This document shows positions 34,896 through 48,200 of a stretch of DNA of 64,000 nucleotides, in pieces (within the stretch, counting starts at the first letter, position 1; every line of letters starts with the position of its first letter). This stretch comes from Myrica gale. Taxonomy: Eukaryota > Streptophyta > Magnoliopsida > Fagales > Myricaceae. Under the pieces are notes generated by a model. That model ran no database searches. It was not told the origin of the DNA and saw only the letters and a program-made list of their open reading frames with translations. The position numbers and the translations under genes were made by a program. Where the stretch lies: NCBI GenBank assembly GCA_963930655.1, contig OZ005606.1, positions 11,048,501-11,112,500 on the forward strand. Reading direction: 5' to 3'.

Positions 34896-37800
34896 TAGGG
34901 CTGCACAAAACCAGATTTGGAAAATCGGTCAAATCTGGTCCGATCAGGTCCAGATCTTTTGAGAACCGGTTTGGTTCGGATTATATATATATATTTTTTT
35001 AAAAAAACCTAACTAATACTATGTGGCACGTTTTTGAGGAACTTTGAAGTTCCGAGTCTTCCGAACCTCTGCCCCCCTCTTGGCCTCCCACCCTCCCCTC
35101 TTCGAAGCCCCCTCCCAGTCCCGGCCTCCCCAGCGCCGCCCACTCCCCAGCACAGCCAGCCCACAGCCCGAACCCCCTCCCCAACGTAGCCCCATGCTCC
35201 CTCCTCAGTCCCCAACGCCACCAAACCCACAACCCGAACCCCTACTCGGCCACTCGCGCATTCCATAGCGCCGCCCAGCCACAACACCGCCCATGGCCCA
35301 ACCTCTCTTTTCCTTTTTGTAATAATTTTGACATGATGGCTTTAAGCCTTTACCATTCATGACTGCTTGGTATTTGGGTTAATGGGTACCAAACATTGGT
35401 AATTTGGTACTATATAGTGTATAGTGTGTTCTGCTATTGAATTCAATGAATTGGCTTTCTGTGTTTAATGTATTGGAGAATAAAGATGCTTTTGAATTGA
35501 CTTTTTTGTGTTGAACGTATGGGAGCAAAGCTAATTTTTGGTATTTAAACAATTAAGTCAATATGGGTATAAGCTATTGGATGTGTGAATTGACTTTTGA
35601 ATATGCTTTGAATTGGCTTTGTGTGTTGAACGTATAAGCTATTAGATGAGATCAAATGTTGGTATTTAAACAATTAAGTCAATATGTAATCCAAGCAAAG
35701 CTAATTTAATTTAATGATCGAAAATTTAAATTCAAAATAAGTGCAACCTCTGTAGTTGAGGAAAAATGAAAAAATAATGCACAGATAAATCATAGATGGT
35801 TAGTGTGTTCTACATATTGGAGAATGAAATCCTTTTTAATTGGGTATTAGTTGTTTTTTTTTCGGGCTTCTGTTAGCCTATGCTTAGTGACTTCTCAAGA
35901 AAAAGTACACCACATAATTACAAACAATAAGCAAGGACTTCAGCTAGTGTGCAAGGAATTCAGCTATATTTAGTTGAATAACTTTTTGTATAGTAGATTA
36001 ATTATAAGAGTATTGAGAGGATGTGGATCATTTAAAGTGTATTTGACTTGATATTCATGCATTTATTAGTGTGCAAGTAGATTAGTTATATTTAGTTGAA
36101 TCACTTTATGCCCAACAAATAATTTTATACAATGTATTTGACTTGATGGTTTTGCTTCAATGACATAGGGATCAAAAGCTTTGCCTCGTTCTCGTAATTG
36201 TTTGGATCGTTCTGTTGATGCTATGAAATTGAGTTTAGAGGATGTGGATATGATGACTGAAGAAGAAGATGTTTCAGAAATTCCCCCACTAAGTAGTGAA
36301 CCACCTAACCAAAAAGAAAGAATCAATCTATGGTTTGGTTTCATTTTACAAAGAAGTATGTTGGTGACCCACCATGCTCCAGGGCATTTTGCAACTATTG
36401 TGATGTTAATTATGCTGCGGATGAGAATAAGAATGAGATGAAAAATTTGTTGGATGATCTTAATAAATGTAAGAAAAACCCTAATCAGCTACCCCTAAAA
36501 CAAGATAAGAGACAAAAAACTTTAACATATGAGAAGGGAGTTAAGAGTGACGAGAACCCTAGTAATTTGGTGTTGGCAAAAAATTTCGACCATAATCATG
36601 CTATAGCTCTTCGTCAAGCTTTGACAGAGTTTTGTATTGTTGATGACCTCCCTTTTAGGATTGTGGAGTCTCCCTAATTTAGAAAGTTTGTACGGATGCT
36701 AGAACCTAGATTTCAAGTCCCATCTCGCGTGACCATTGCTAAGACTTGTATTGACATTTTTAAGGATCAAAAAGCATGGTTGAAGTGTATGATTATGGTT
36801 TGTGATAGTAAAGTTTGTCTCACCACTGGTGCTTGGAATTCGATTCAGAATTTGAGCTATATAGTTGTCACTGCCCATTGGATTGCCATGGAGTAGAAAT
36901 TGCAGTTAAGGGTGATAAGCTTTCGTTTGATTGATAATCACAAAGGAGACACAATTTGGGCGCAAGTGGAGGAATGTTTACATAATTGGAGAATTGACAA
37001 GATTATGATCATCACAGTTGATAACGCTTCTTCAAATTATACAACTATTGGTTACTTGAAGAGGGATCTATGAAGTAATGTGTTGAATGATCTTTACATT
37101 CACATGAGATATGCGACACATATTATGAATCTTGTGGTTGTTAATGGGTTGAAGATAAATGATGATGCAATTACTAGGGTTTGTTATGCAATTATGTATG
37201 TATTTTTCTCATTTCTTAGTACTATGTATAATTCTTTTATTAGAAATTCGTTATTTCTTACCGTTATTTTTTGTGAGATGCAATTAAGCATGTGCGGTCT
37301 TCTCCTGCAAGACTTATCAAGTTTAATCAATGTGTTGAGAAGGTGAGGATCAAATTTTCCAAGAGATTGTGCCTTGATGTCTCGACCTGTTGGAACTTTA
37401 TTTATTTGATGTTGGATGTTGTTGAAAAATATGAGTTTGTTTTTGATAGAATGAAGAGTGATGATGTTGATTATCTTCCACATTTTACTGAAGGTGAGCG
37501 TGGGAAGAGGAACTTGGGACCTCCAACAAGAGAGGACTGGACAAAAATAAGGGTATTTTTCAAGTTTCTTGAACTTTTTTATGATGCTACGATGTAATTT
37601 TCTGGTTCTTTGTATGTTACTTCAAATTCATACTTCCATGGACTCTATGTGGTGTATTCCCATTTGTGTCGTTATTCACAAAGTATGGATGCAAGATTGA
37701 AATACATGGATGATATTATGATGGTTAAGTACCAAAAATATTGGGGAGAATGACAAGTTAAATTTGTTGATATTTATTGCAAATGTGATTGATCCACGGT

Positions 37801-38862
37801 CTCAGTTACAAGTAATGAGACAAATGGTGAGATTTATGTATGGTGGAATAGAGGGAGAGAAGTTGGTGACTGGTATAAGTGATTTGTTTTGTGCATTATT
37901 TAATGAATATGTATTGGGGTTACCTCAGACTCAGGTGCATTCATCTACTAGGTATACCTCTTCCTCTTCCATTAGTTGCAGATTCTGGCAACAAGCCAAC
38001 TTTATTTAAGGGTTATTGGACCATGATTGTGTCGTTTGAAACATATTCATGAAGTCCCAGTGCAAACTTAAAAATTGATCAGTATTTGGCTGATCCACTT
38101 GTTGCTCCAGACAAGAATTTTGACGTATTGAAATGGTGGAAGGATAATGATTTATGATATCCCATCATTGCTAGGATTGCATGAGATGTATTGGCTATCC
38201 TTATCTCCACTGTGTCTTCAGAGTCCGCTTTTAGTACATGAGGATGTGTACTTGATCCGTTTCGGAGTTCATTGGCTCCAACGACTGTGGAGGCCCTCGT
38301 TTGCACCCAAGATTGGTTGAGGCACGTGGATGAAAATGAACCAATTAACATCAAAGAAATTTTGGATTGTATCGAGAGACGTGAATTCCTGTAAAGAAAA
38401 TGTGTTTGTAATTTTAATTCTCCTTTTATTTTCTCTATGCTTTACTTATATTTATTTGTTTTTAACATTTATTGACATATAAACTTGCAAAAATAGGAAG
38501 CAATAACACATAAGCAATCGAACTTGGGACATCAATCACCAGCATGACTTGAGGAAGAGACTCATTTGGGACATTTGCAAGCTTTTTAATTTATTTATGT
38601 ATTTTTTTGTGCGTGTTTGAGACATTTATATTTTGACTTATAGTGCTTTATTTTTTGAGACGCTTGTACCTAATTTTTTTTATCTTAAGATGTGAATTTG
38701 TGAGCTGAAAATGAAAAATAAAATAAAATAAAATGAATCTGGTCGTGGTCCAAACCGGACCACTTTGGACCGGTCCGGTCCATCATTTTATGTCAATAAA
38801 AAATTCGGTTCAACCGAATTCCAATCTAAAAATCTGACCGAATTTTCAATTTTACACTCTTA
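34896..38862 (+). mobile_element. Old autonomous-type hAT transposon (Ac/RICESLEEPER group)
   Basis: The left end TAGGGCTGCACAAAA (34896) and right end TTTTACACTCTTA (38862) form a decayed inverted pair of Ac type. Subterminal regions at both ends are rich in GGTCC/GGACC motifs (34925-34975 and 38745-38780). The transposase remnant lies between. Eight-bp target duplications could not be matched, which fits an old copy. Confidence 0.6.
36171..38394 (+). pseudogene. hAT transposase pseudogene (BED finger, RNase H-like core, dimerization domain)
   Basis: Successive frames give a BED-like zinc finger (CSRAFCNYCDVNYA, near 36380), the block WRIDKIMIITVDNASSN (about 36985), LCLDVSTCWNFIYLML (37370), and a C-terminal dimerization segment with PIIARIA and ISTVSSESAFST (38160-38240). 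Many stops and frameshifts break it (for example 36675, 36895, 37070, 37595, 38155). These blocks in this order are diagnostic of Ac-like transposases. An intron-like stretch lies at about 37190-37290. Confidence 0.85.
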
Positions 38863-39232
38863 TCACTTGCTGGGATACCCGGTGAAAGAAAAAGTTTATT
38901 TTTATTTCTCGAAAATCAAAATAAATAAAGCTAATTAAATATTATCATTTAATAGGAAGAAAAGTAAATGTAAATATTTTCGTCACGTGGAGTGCATCCA
39001 CGGGTGAAGTGAAGTGGCGGACGCCCGATTGGATTCTTGGAATATTAAAAGGAAACCAAAGAAAGGGGGCAGGGATAAATCCGTTTTTCTTTTTGGACGA
39101 AGGCCATCCAGCGTTACGTTGACTTGTGGCATCTTCTGCCCAGAGTCCAGACACCATAATATAGAAGTGGATATCCTGCCTGAGCAAAGGTTAGCCAATT
39201 CACAGGGTGCGAGCGAGAGAGATAGAGAGAGA
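38863..39232 (+). promoter_or_regulatory. Promoter and leader region of the PSD gene
   Basis: The 370 bp between the hAT relic and the PSD start codon. The last 30 bp before ATG are a GAGA-rich leader (GCGAGCGAGAGAGATAGAG). No clear TATA box. The core promoter thus lies very close to the transposon end. Confidence 0.4.
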
Positions 39233-42200
39233 ATGGGACATGGAAGCTCGAAAGAAGATGTAGCGAAAGACGCTAAAGAGAAAGGATCATCGCGTAGGTC
39301 TCGACTGAAAGAGAGTCTTCACCTCCATCGTCATCGAAGTGGCAAAGGCTCTAGCAGCTCATCTTCCCATCCAAAACTACTCGATGCCGATGGTTTCGCC
39401 GGAATCGCTCTCCTCACTCTCATTCGCGTACTTTCTTCTCTTTTCTCTCTTTTTGTTTTTCTTTCTTGCAAAATTTTTGCTTCATTTTCTTTTCATTCAT
39501 CTGAGTTTCTTGGGGGTTGTAGGCGGAGATGAAGTTCAAGGACAAGTGGCTCACCTGTGTTTCTATCGGAGATCAGACCTTCCGCACTGAGATCTCCGAC
39601 CGGTTAAGCATCGTTAAACTTCTCTTTTTGTTCCTTTTTTTTTTGTGACGCGATGTTTTTAAATTTTTCTGTACATGGCTGTTGTCGATATCGATCAATG
39701 AATTAGGCTTTGAGTTTCATGAGTGTTAGAACAATAACATCACACAAGGATTACGACTCACAATTGAGCGTTGAAACACAAATTAAGTCCACCACCTCTT
39801 CAAGAGCTACCCTCTTGAAGAGGTGGCCCACTAAGGGTGGGTTTGTTTTGTAAAATTTTGGAGTTGTTAAAATTTTAGGTATTGTGTTTAGTGAAAAAGT
39901 GAAGAGAGATAATTTTTATATTTTTGTAGTGAAAAGTTATGATTTGATGGGGGAGAGAGAGATTATATTGTAATATTTTATTGTGTTATAATTTTAGAGG
40001 GTGTAAAATTTTATAACACAAACACACCCTAAATCTACCTCTTTGGCCCTCTAACATGTTTGCAAACCAAAAATTTAAAATTTTGTTGAGAATGTTGTAA
40101 AAATTGTGTTGGATTAGAATTTTTTCTATTGAATTTTGAGTGAAAGTAATGAAAAAGTAGAATTTTATAGAAGTAGGTGAAAAAGTAAAGAGAGATAATT
40201 TGAGTGATTTTTTTTTTAAGTGTAATGGAAAAAGAGTTGATGGGGATAGAAAAATTATTTGAAGTAATACCCTTTTTGGATAACATTATACGAGAGATAA
40301 TGGTCTTCCAAACACCAATGTAGTTAGTACCAGTAAAAAAAATTGGTATCTGCCTTCTTGGTGAACTTTTATTTTGTCTTTGAATTTTATATGTGCTGAT
40401 TTCGTGTCTTTGGTGGTGCAGCACAGAAGCCCCCGTCTGGAACTCTGTAAGTTTACACTGGATATTTTTTATGAAAAATACCCAGGCTTTTCAGTTGTTT
40501 TTCAATGCCTTTTTTATTTGTGTCGTGGCTTTTATTTACCCATACCATTGACTAGCATATTTAATTGGAAATTCACATTGCAAGCAACCATGTTTCTTCT
40601 GTTATTGCTTTCTGAAAAACATACAATGAGTCCTTAATTGTAGTAGTTTTTATATCTGCGACTTTTTAGAAGATCTCGATTGATGTAGCCACAGCCAAAA
40701 ATATGCTCTTTGGAGACTAGACAATCAGGGACACCTTCAAGCTTGGGATAAAAGCCATTCAAGTCTGGTGTTCATTTCTGATACTTATCTCAATATTTAT
40801 AATGGTGAAAATATAGTGCAATATATAGCATACTCCTGAATGTTATGGAAATTCAGTCCATGTAGATGTTCTTTTCTCTTTTACCTTTTTAATCGGTCTT
40901 GGTATAATCAAACTGCATTTTGGATTTTACCCTTACTGTATAATTTTACCTTTCTTCCCCAGGAAAAGAAACTTCTTCTGGAAAAAAATGGGCCTCATGT
41001 TGCAAGGATTTCTGTGTTTGAGGTGTGCAATAAGTTTACTTTTATCTTCCTTTGATTTTGCAGTTTTATGAGTTACCTTCAGTTCTAGACAAGGAAAAAA
41101 CTATTGATGCACATGTATGTATTAATTACAGAAGAGGAAAAAGTTTGGTGCCTTCTGGAACTAGGATGGGATCTATGTGTCTTTATTATGACAAGAATGA
41201 ATTCTGTTGGGAAAGTAGAATTTGGATGCATCATTGCCTTGCACATAAAACGCGTTGGTGAAAAGGCAAATATGAGAGAGCTTGTTGTCACACAGATCCC
41301 TGTAGTTATACTAAGTACAGTAGCACATTACGAAAACACTGTTCTCATGTTTTTGTTTCTCCAATTCATATTTGATAGGTGAATGTAACTCCATGCACCT
41401 GCCAGGGGAAAGAACTCGTGACCTTACCCGTCACCCATATAAGGGGGGACGAGATCCGATTTTTTGGTCAAAACAATTGACCTTTTTTCTTTTGAGAAGC
41501 TTAGCTCATAGTTTTTGTATGTATGCTCTTCTTTAGAGATTCAAGTTTTCTTCCACCTCTCACTTTGTAACATCTGAATTGAAAGTCTAGAACTAATTTA
41601 GTTTGGTGTATTATGTCTGTATATTGTGATATATTCGATCAATTTTTCCATATTATGCAGACCAATAGAATGTCCCGCAACAATATCATTGGATACTGTG
41701 AGATTGATCTTCTTGAATTTCTTACACGGGTGAGTAACCTTTATTGTTAAGCTAATTTCTATATCTATTTTGTTTGCTGTCATCCATATTCATTAAACTT
41801 TGGAGGGGTAGCTTATTACATCATGAAACACCCATTTATTCTCCTTTTATTTTTTTAATCTTTGTGCATGTGACTTAGTTCTGGAAGGATCAACAAAATT
41901 GACAGCATTTGACGGGAAGTTTTTTTAGATAGTTGATCAAACACATGATACAGATATATATAGGAAATACATAAAGACACCATGATGGGGCTTCTGAGAA
42001 AGTCGTGCAGATTTGCAAATTCTTGGGTGTATTTGTTACTTTCCAGTCGACTATAAAAGGAAAAAAGATGATATCTTCTTACCAACTTCTCAAAAATGAA
42101 AGAGATACTCCTCTTTTTGTTATCGTCGAAGAACCAGCCTATCTTGGTTTAATTTGGTTGGTCCTGAATGGAATTTCATCTTAATCATGTGATGCAATAG

Positions 42201-45200
42201 ATCTGATTATTTTACTATATCAGGGAGCTAATTACTAGTCATACCTATTACTTTTTTTTGATAAGTAACCAATTTCATAAATAAAAGCGATAACAGTACA
42301 AAGGACTATACCGATATTATTTAGTCTAAACAAGTCACAAAACTAAGAAAATCAACAAAATCAACGAAAGGGCAGCCAAGCACCGCTTTAGCCCAACTAA
42401 ACAACGAGAGAAACAAACATCCTTGCAACTTCACCAGAGACAAGGAGCAATCCTCAAAACATCTATTATTCCGTTCCTTCCAAATACACCACCAAATGCA
42501 CGAAGGGATCATACCTATTACTTGGCATCAAAGAAGAGTCCAGCGTTGACTCTAGTTCGATGGGCGGACTATTGAAGAAGTCTTAACCTGGTCCAAGTGG
42601 AAGAACGGAATGACGGATCTACATTTTACCATTTGAAGTTATAATTAACTTATTATTCTTTTTCACTCTCCAACATCCTTGATACTGATTGATGATTTTG
42701 TTTTATGTTTAAGTTGTTTACAGCTGTAGCAGAGAATCTACTGTTTGTCTATTTCATGCTTTTGTTGTCACATATTGTATTGCAGGATGCAGATTCAGAC
42801 TTTGAGGTACTTGACCTGTTAGATCCATCTTCATCTGACATTGTGGTCGGCAAGATTTTTCTTTCATGTTCGGTTGAGGTATGCAGTATGTAACAATAAT
42901 TTTAGTGTTCTCTATGATAAATGTTTGTGACATTCTCTTGAATAAAATTGACAGGATCCAATCGATACAGAAAAAGGATTTGCAAGACGCATCTTATCTA
43001 TCGTGGTATGTTCTATATAATTTTCCATTGTGTTATGATCTTAATATCTACTCATTTTTTTCTCTGTACCATAACAGCTTCCCTAGAAAAGTAATATTTT
43101 TCCTTAGATTTCATAAAGTGGTCATGGCACTAGGACTAGTTTTAGAGAGAGAAGCTCTCTCTTCTCTCTAGAACCCTCTTTCGTTTCTTTTCTTGTGTTT
43201 TCTCTTGTTAGTTGTCATGTATCTTGTTTGCTGGTAGTTTTGCTACTAGTTTAAGGATGGGTTTAGACAGGTGTTTTCGAGTAGAAGCTAAAACATTTCA
43301 GGTGACAGTTAGTGATAGAGGAGTTGTTAGATGGTCGGAGTGGAGTCGAAAGTCTCATAGTGCCATCTCGCTTGGGAGATTTGGGGCTGTCTGGTTAGTT
43401 AATCTAGCCAGTCAGATGTTGGGAGCAGCTGCCGATCAGGCCGTCGTTTTGAGATTCAATGAAGGCTCTAGGGCTTTCCTGGCTCAACGATGTGCTAACA
43501 AGTCGGGAAGATATGTTGCCGTGATGGAGTTTGGAGAAGGACGCCGGAAAGGGGTGGTCATGGTCCCTGAAGGTCGAGTGGGAGTTGGCTGGTTGGCTAT
43601 GGCAGAGTGTTTCCAGGGGGTGGTTGATCACCTTGGGCTGGTAGGGAATCGAAATGGTGCTGACGGTGCAATGGGGCGGAGAGAGGGGGTGTCTTTCGCG
43701 GAAGCTGTACAGATGGGGTCGAGAAGGGGTGGTCATGGGCAGGCTGTTTCTCATGCTCGAAGTGCCGCTCCATTTGCAGGAGGCAAAGAGAGGCCGCTTG
43801 TGGAGAAAGGGAAGAGCATTGCAGTCGAGGGGGCAACTTTGTCTGTTTTGGGGGCTACTCCTGACATGGTAGAGGTTTGCTGCCCAATGCACTTTCGATT
43901 GAGACTAAAGGGTCTACTTGATGATTTGAATAGGCTCCTCGGGTCAGTCTTGGGTGAGGGTTCGTGGGGTCTATTGGAAGACCGGGTTGGCTGTGCTGAG
44001 TGTGCTGGGCCGGGTGGGCTTGCTGATCCGGGAGTTGGGGGTGGGCCAGTGGGATGCGTCAGTTCTCTGAAGCCCGAAACCTGTGCGTCTGGGCAGGAGG
44101 TCCAGTTGGTTGCTGAGGCTTTGGGTGGGCTTGTTTCTGGGCCGGGTGGGCTTGCAGACCCGAGAACCCATTTTGAAGCCGATATCAACATCACCTTCGA
44201 TCCCTTGGAGATCCCCTCAGGTGCTGACCGGAACACTTTGCCGGTGGATGATCTGCCCTCGTCGACGCTGTCGGTGGTGGCAGGGAGTGGTTCCGACGAC
44301 TCGCTGGCGCCGAAACAGTCGGATGTAGTTGGGGCTGTTTCTGCCAGTTTCAACGTCACCTCCGATCCTTTGGAGATCCCTTCGGGTGCTGACCGGAGCA
44401 CTTTGCCGTTGGACAATCTGCCCTCGTCGACGCTGTCTGTGGTGCCGGAACAGTCGAATGTAGTTGGAGCTGTTTCTGCCCGTGCCCTGATGGAGGGGGG
44501 CCATGTACAGGGTTGTTGTGGGGCTCTCTCAGGTGGTATGGAGGGGGGGGGAGTGTTCCCGGGGGTTGTCTAAGACCCAGTCTCGTGTTGGGAGCTCTAA
44601 GACATCTCTAGAATTGGAGGTTGGACTGGAGCCCGTGGGTGAGAGCTCTAAGTACATTCATTCTGGTGTGAGGCTAGCATATTCTTTAGTAGGGGAAGGT
44701 CTAGCAGACAATAGCGTTGTTGGGTCTTTAGCGACGGAGGATGGCTTCCCTCATAAAGATTTGGGGGGAGATTCTCCGGCGTGGGTCCTGGATATGGTTT
44801 CCTCTGTGGGTGAGATGGTTGGGGTGTCTTGTGGTGGTCATGAGGAAAAGCTGAGGGAGCTCTTTGTAGAGTTGGAACGCTATCGGGTGTCGTTTCGTTC
44901 AAAAACATCTAGAAAATCAGGGGGGAAGATGATCAGGGAGTTGAAGGGCTTGAAGTCTTCGGTTAATTATGACGGGTCTTCTTCGTCCGCTAGGAAGCTT
45001 GTGACCTTTGGATTGGACTGTTAGGGGTCTCGTTTGGGTTGCGGGTGGGGGGGAGGTTTTTGGGAGGGTCTTGTTGGCCAATGGGGTGAGGTTTGTAGGC
45101 CAGTGGGTCGTGGGTGGGTGGGTTTTCCTGTTTGTGTTTTGGTTTCTTCAGTACTTTCTCTTGTACTGTTGTATTCCCGTTGTGTGTTTCGTTTTTTCTT

Positions 45201-48200
45201 TTTAATAAAATTGCCTTAATTATCAAAAAAAAATATTTTTCCTTAGATTTTATGGGGGATGCGGAATTTAAAAGGACAGACATAGAGTGAAACTAAGGTG
45301 AAGCTTGTGGAAAAATGGTGCAGTTTCAAGGATAGTCTCTAGCTAAGATTTCACAGCAATGAGGAGTACTGGTATGTGAGAAACAATGCTGAAATCTACT
45401 GGTGTTAAATATAGGGACTTTTTTACAACTCTTTCACGGAGTATTTTAATAATCTGAGTCTTGGACTAGTAGCTGCCAAGTTGGCCTAGTATTTGGGTTT
45501 TGGTCTTCAGTGCCATGCACTTTTCTTTACTCTTAGGCACGTATCGTTTTTGCACTGTGAGGAATCCAAATTCACTTGGTTGCCCTTTTCAAGCTTGTTT
45601 AGACCTTAAGTTCTCATAATAGGTAGGTTTTCTACCCCCTGTGGTGAGGAAGGAAGTGAGAATGGATTTCCTTGCTTTATATTAGTCTATAAGTTGCATA
45701 TGCCCTTGCGCTGTACAGGCTCAATTAACAGATACTCTATTGGTCCAGTTTTCGCGGAGCAACAATTTAAGCTTCAGCCTAATCATGAACTTTCCTCTTA
45801 ATGCCACTTTCTGTTATGAGCTTGTTACCAAACTTTTCCCTCTTCTGACTGGCACTGTGTGTGATATGCATCTTGTTTTTTCATTTACCAGTTACCTCGT
45901 GTTCTGTCCAATATGCAGTTTTTTATGCATTATTCGCTGTCTTCATGATGCCTCGAGTCATGCATTCTTTTACCTTTACCTTCCATTGAGTCTCATGCAT
46001 ATGTTGATGTTGCCAGGGGGGATGTTAATTATAGGTAGTTTGGTGCAGCCTTTTCTTGTCTGTTGTTTTTTTGGAAGATACTCATTCCTTGAAAGTAAGA
46101 AGCAAGATATTTCTATGCAGTCAAGGATGCGACTGCTGCTCTGGCTTTTTCGTTTTGGTGGCTTCTTGACCCAGTCTAGATAACGGACATTTTCTTGTTT
46201 TTTCAAGCACCCTATGTGTTGCAGGCCACAACGGTCATTTGCTTGCTACAAAGCACCAGATAGTGCCTAGTGGACTGGAAAGAGGATAATCCAGGGATGA
46301 GCAAAATGATTTCTGTATGACTTAAATTTCCATCAATGTAGTCATTGAAACAACATGTCTTACTTACCACAAAAAAAGAAAAGGCTTGGCTCCTGCTCGA
46401 TGCTATTTCATTCTCTAGGCAGATTGCCGGTACTCTGTTACCTTCCTAGATGTCTAGTCAAAAGTGTAGTAAAGCTTGTTGATAAATATCAAATTTACAC
46501 CAAATTCCAGACCTAGAGATAGTATATCCCACTTTCAGGCCACATAGATGTATTAATCTGCCCCAGAAATATAGAAGCAGCTGGCTGATTCACTCTACCA
46601 GTTACTATTGCAAGTTTTGATCCTTTGTACTCTCTACAGGACTACAATGAAGATGGGAAGCTTTCTTTCGCTGAATTTTCTGAGTTAGTTAAGGCTTTTG
46701 GCAATCAACTTGCAGCTAACAAGGTTTGGACTTGTTTATTTGAATTTCAAGTATTTAGTTTGTTTCCTTGTTTCTGTTGTTATGAAGTTTGTTCTTCCTA
46801 TTTGACATTAGCAGTTTGGATTGGGATGTGGAATGCAGATTTTGAAACACTGACATTGTATTGTTTGACTCCTTGGATGAGAGTCGAAGACAAACTATTT
46901 TGGGTTTCTCTAAATCCTAATCTTCACGCAGAAATGCTTGAACAGAAGTTCTTTTGGAATTCTTATGCCCAGATTGTTGATGCCCTACAAGTCCTCGAAC
47001 TCAATGTGCTACCTTATAAGTTTCATATTTTAAAATCTTTATTGTCTCACTAATATATCTTTCTGCTCGCTAGAAAGAGGAGCTCTTTAAAGTGGCTGAC
47101 AAGAATGGGGATGGTGATGTTAGCATGGATGAGTTGGCTGACCTTCTTGCTATTCATCAAGAAATGTAACGACACATTTAGATACTTTGAGATTGAAACA
47201 TAAGCTCAATTTCGTTTCTTTCTCTCTCTCACACACACCCACTCGTATTTTTATTGAAACCTATCGCTTCATTTTGAGTTCGATGTGCTGTTTCTTTTAC
47301 ATCTTATGTGATGTAAACGAGAGAATTTGGTCATTATTCAATTTTTTTTTGAAAATTAACACTGTAGAAATTCATGCATTACAGGGAATCGCTAATTAGT
47401 TGCTGTCCTGTTTGTGGCGAGGGCTTTAAAGTTTCTGATAAGCTGAACACTATGGTTCATTTGACTCTCTGTTTTGATGAAGGAACTGGGAACCAGCTCA
47501 TGACAGGAGGTTTTTTGACTGATAAACAGGCTTCATATGGGTGAGAACCTCGTTCTATACTGCTTTATCTTGTGTTCTTTGTCAACGTGGAACCTGTAAA
47601 GTTTCTGTTCAATATGAGAGAGGGAGGTGGGGTGACTCTCACTGTCAACCTTTTGGATATACACCGTGTCATGCTTTAATTTTTTTTTTGATAGAAGTGT
47701 TTAAGCACGATTTCGCGATTGTAATTCTGTGGCAAGTGGAAATTGAAATATCATGTAAAATGCGTAGGTGGTTGTTTAAACTGAGTGAATGGGCTCATTT
47801 TTCTTCCTATGACATTGGTTTAAACTCTGGCTCAGGCGCTTCCTATATTCTGGTATGCTTTCTTTTTCTTCGTCACAGTTCTTGGCTTGTGACTTCATGC
47901 ATAGGAAACAAAGGAAGAGTCACCTACAAACATAACACTTCTATATTGCCACAATGAACCCTCCATTGATACCAAATTGATTTCATTTTGACTATACATG
48001 GCATTTGAACGAGTCTAATTTGTCATGTCATGTAACTCATCCATCATTAAAAGGACATTACAAATGATTCCATCAATTCTAACTAAAAAACCCTGAGGAA
48101 ACAAGTATGAATCAAGACAGCTTCTTTTGTTACTTACATGGAGTCTTCATGTTCAACAAGTTTCTTCATTACGGCATTCTTGAATGCAGATATATATACA

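Noticed and set aside
35009-35290. Proline-rich frames near 35009-35290
   Set aside because: Simple C-rich sequence inside the hAT element; no domain and no conserved start.
40130-40330. A third Tourist MITE
   Set aside because: Shares GAGAGATAAT and AAAAAGTAAAGAG phrases but no terminal inverted repeats or TWA duplication could be fixed.
43404-44504. Long antisense frames opposite the L1 ORF1
   Set aside because: Shadow frames in GC-rich coding sequence; the plus-strand frame has the family resemblance and sits inside an element with defined ends.
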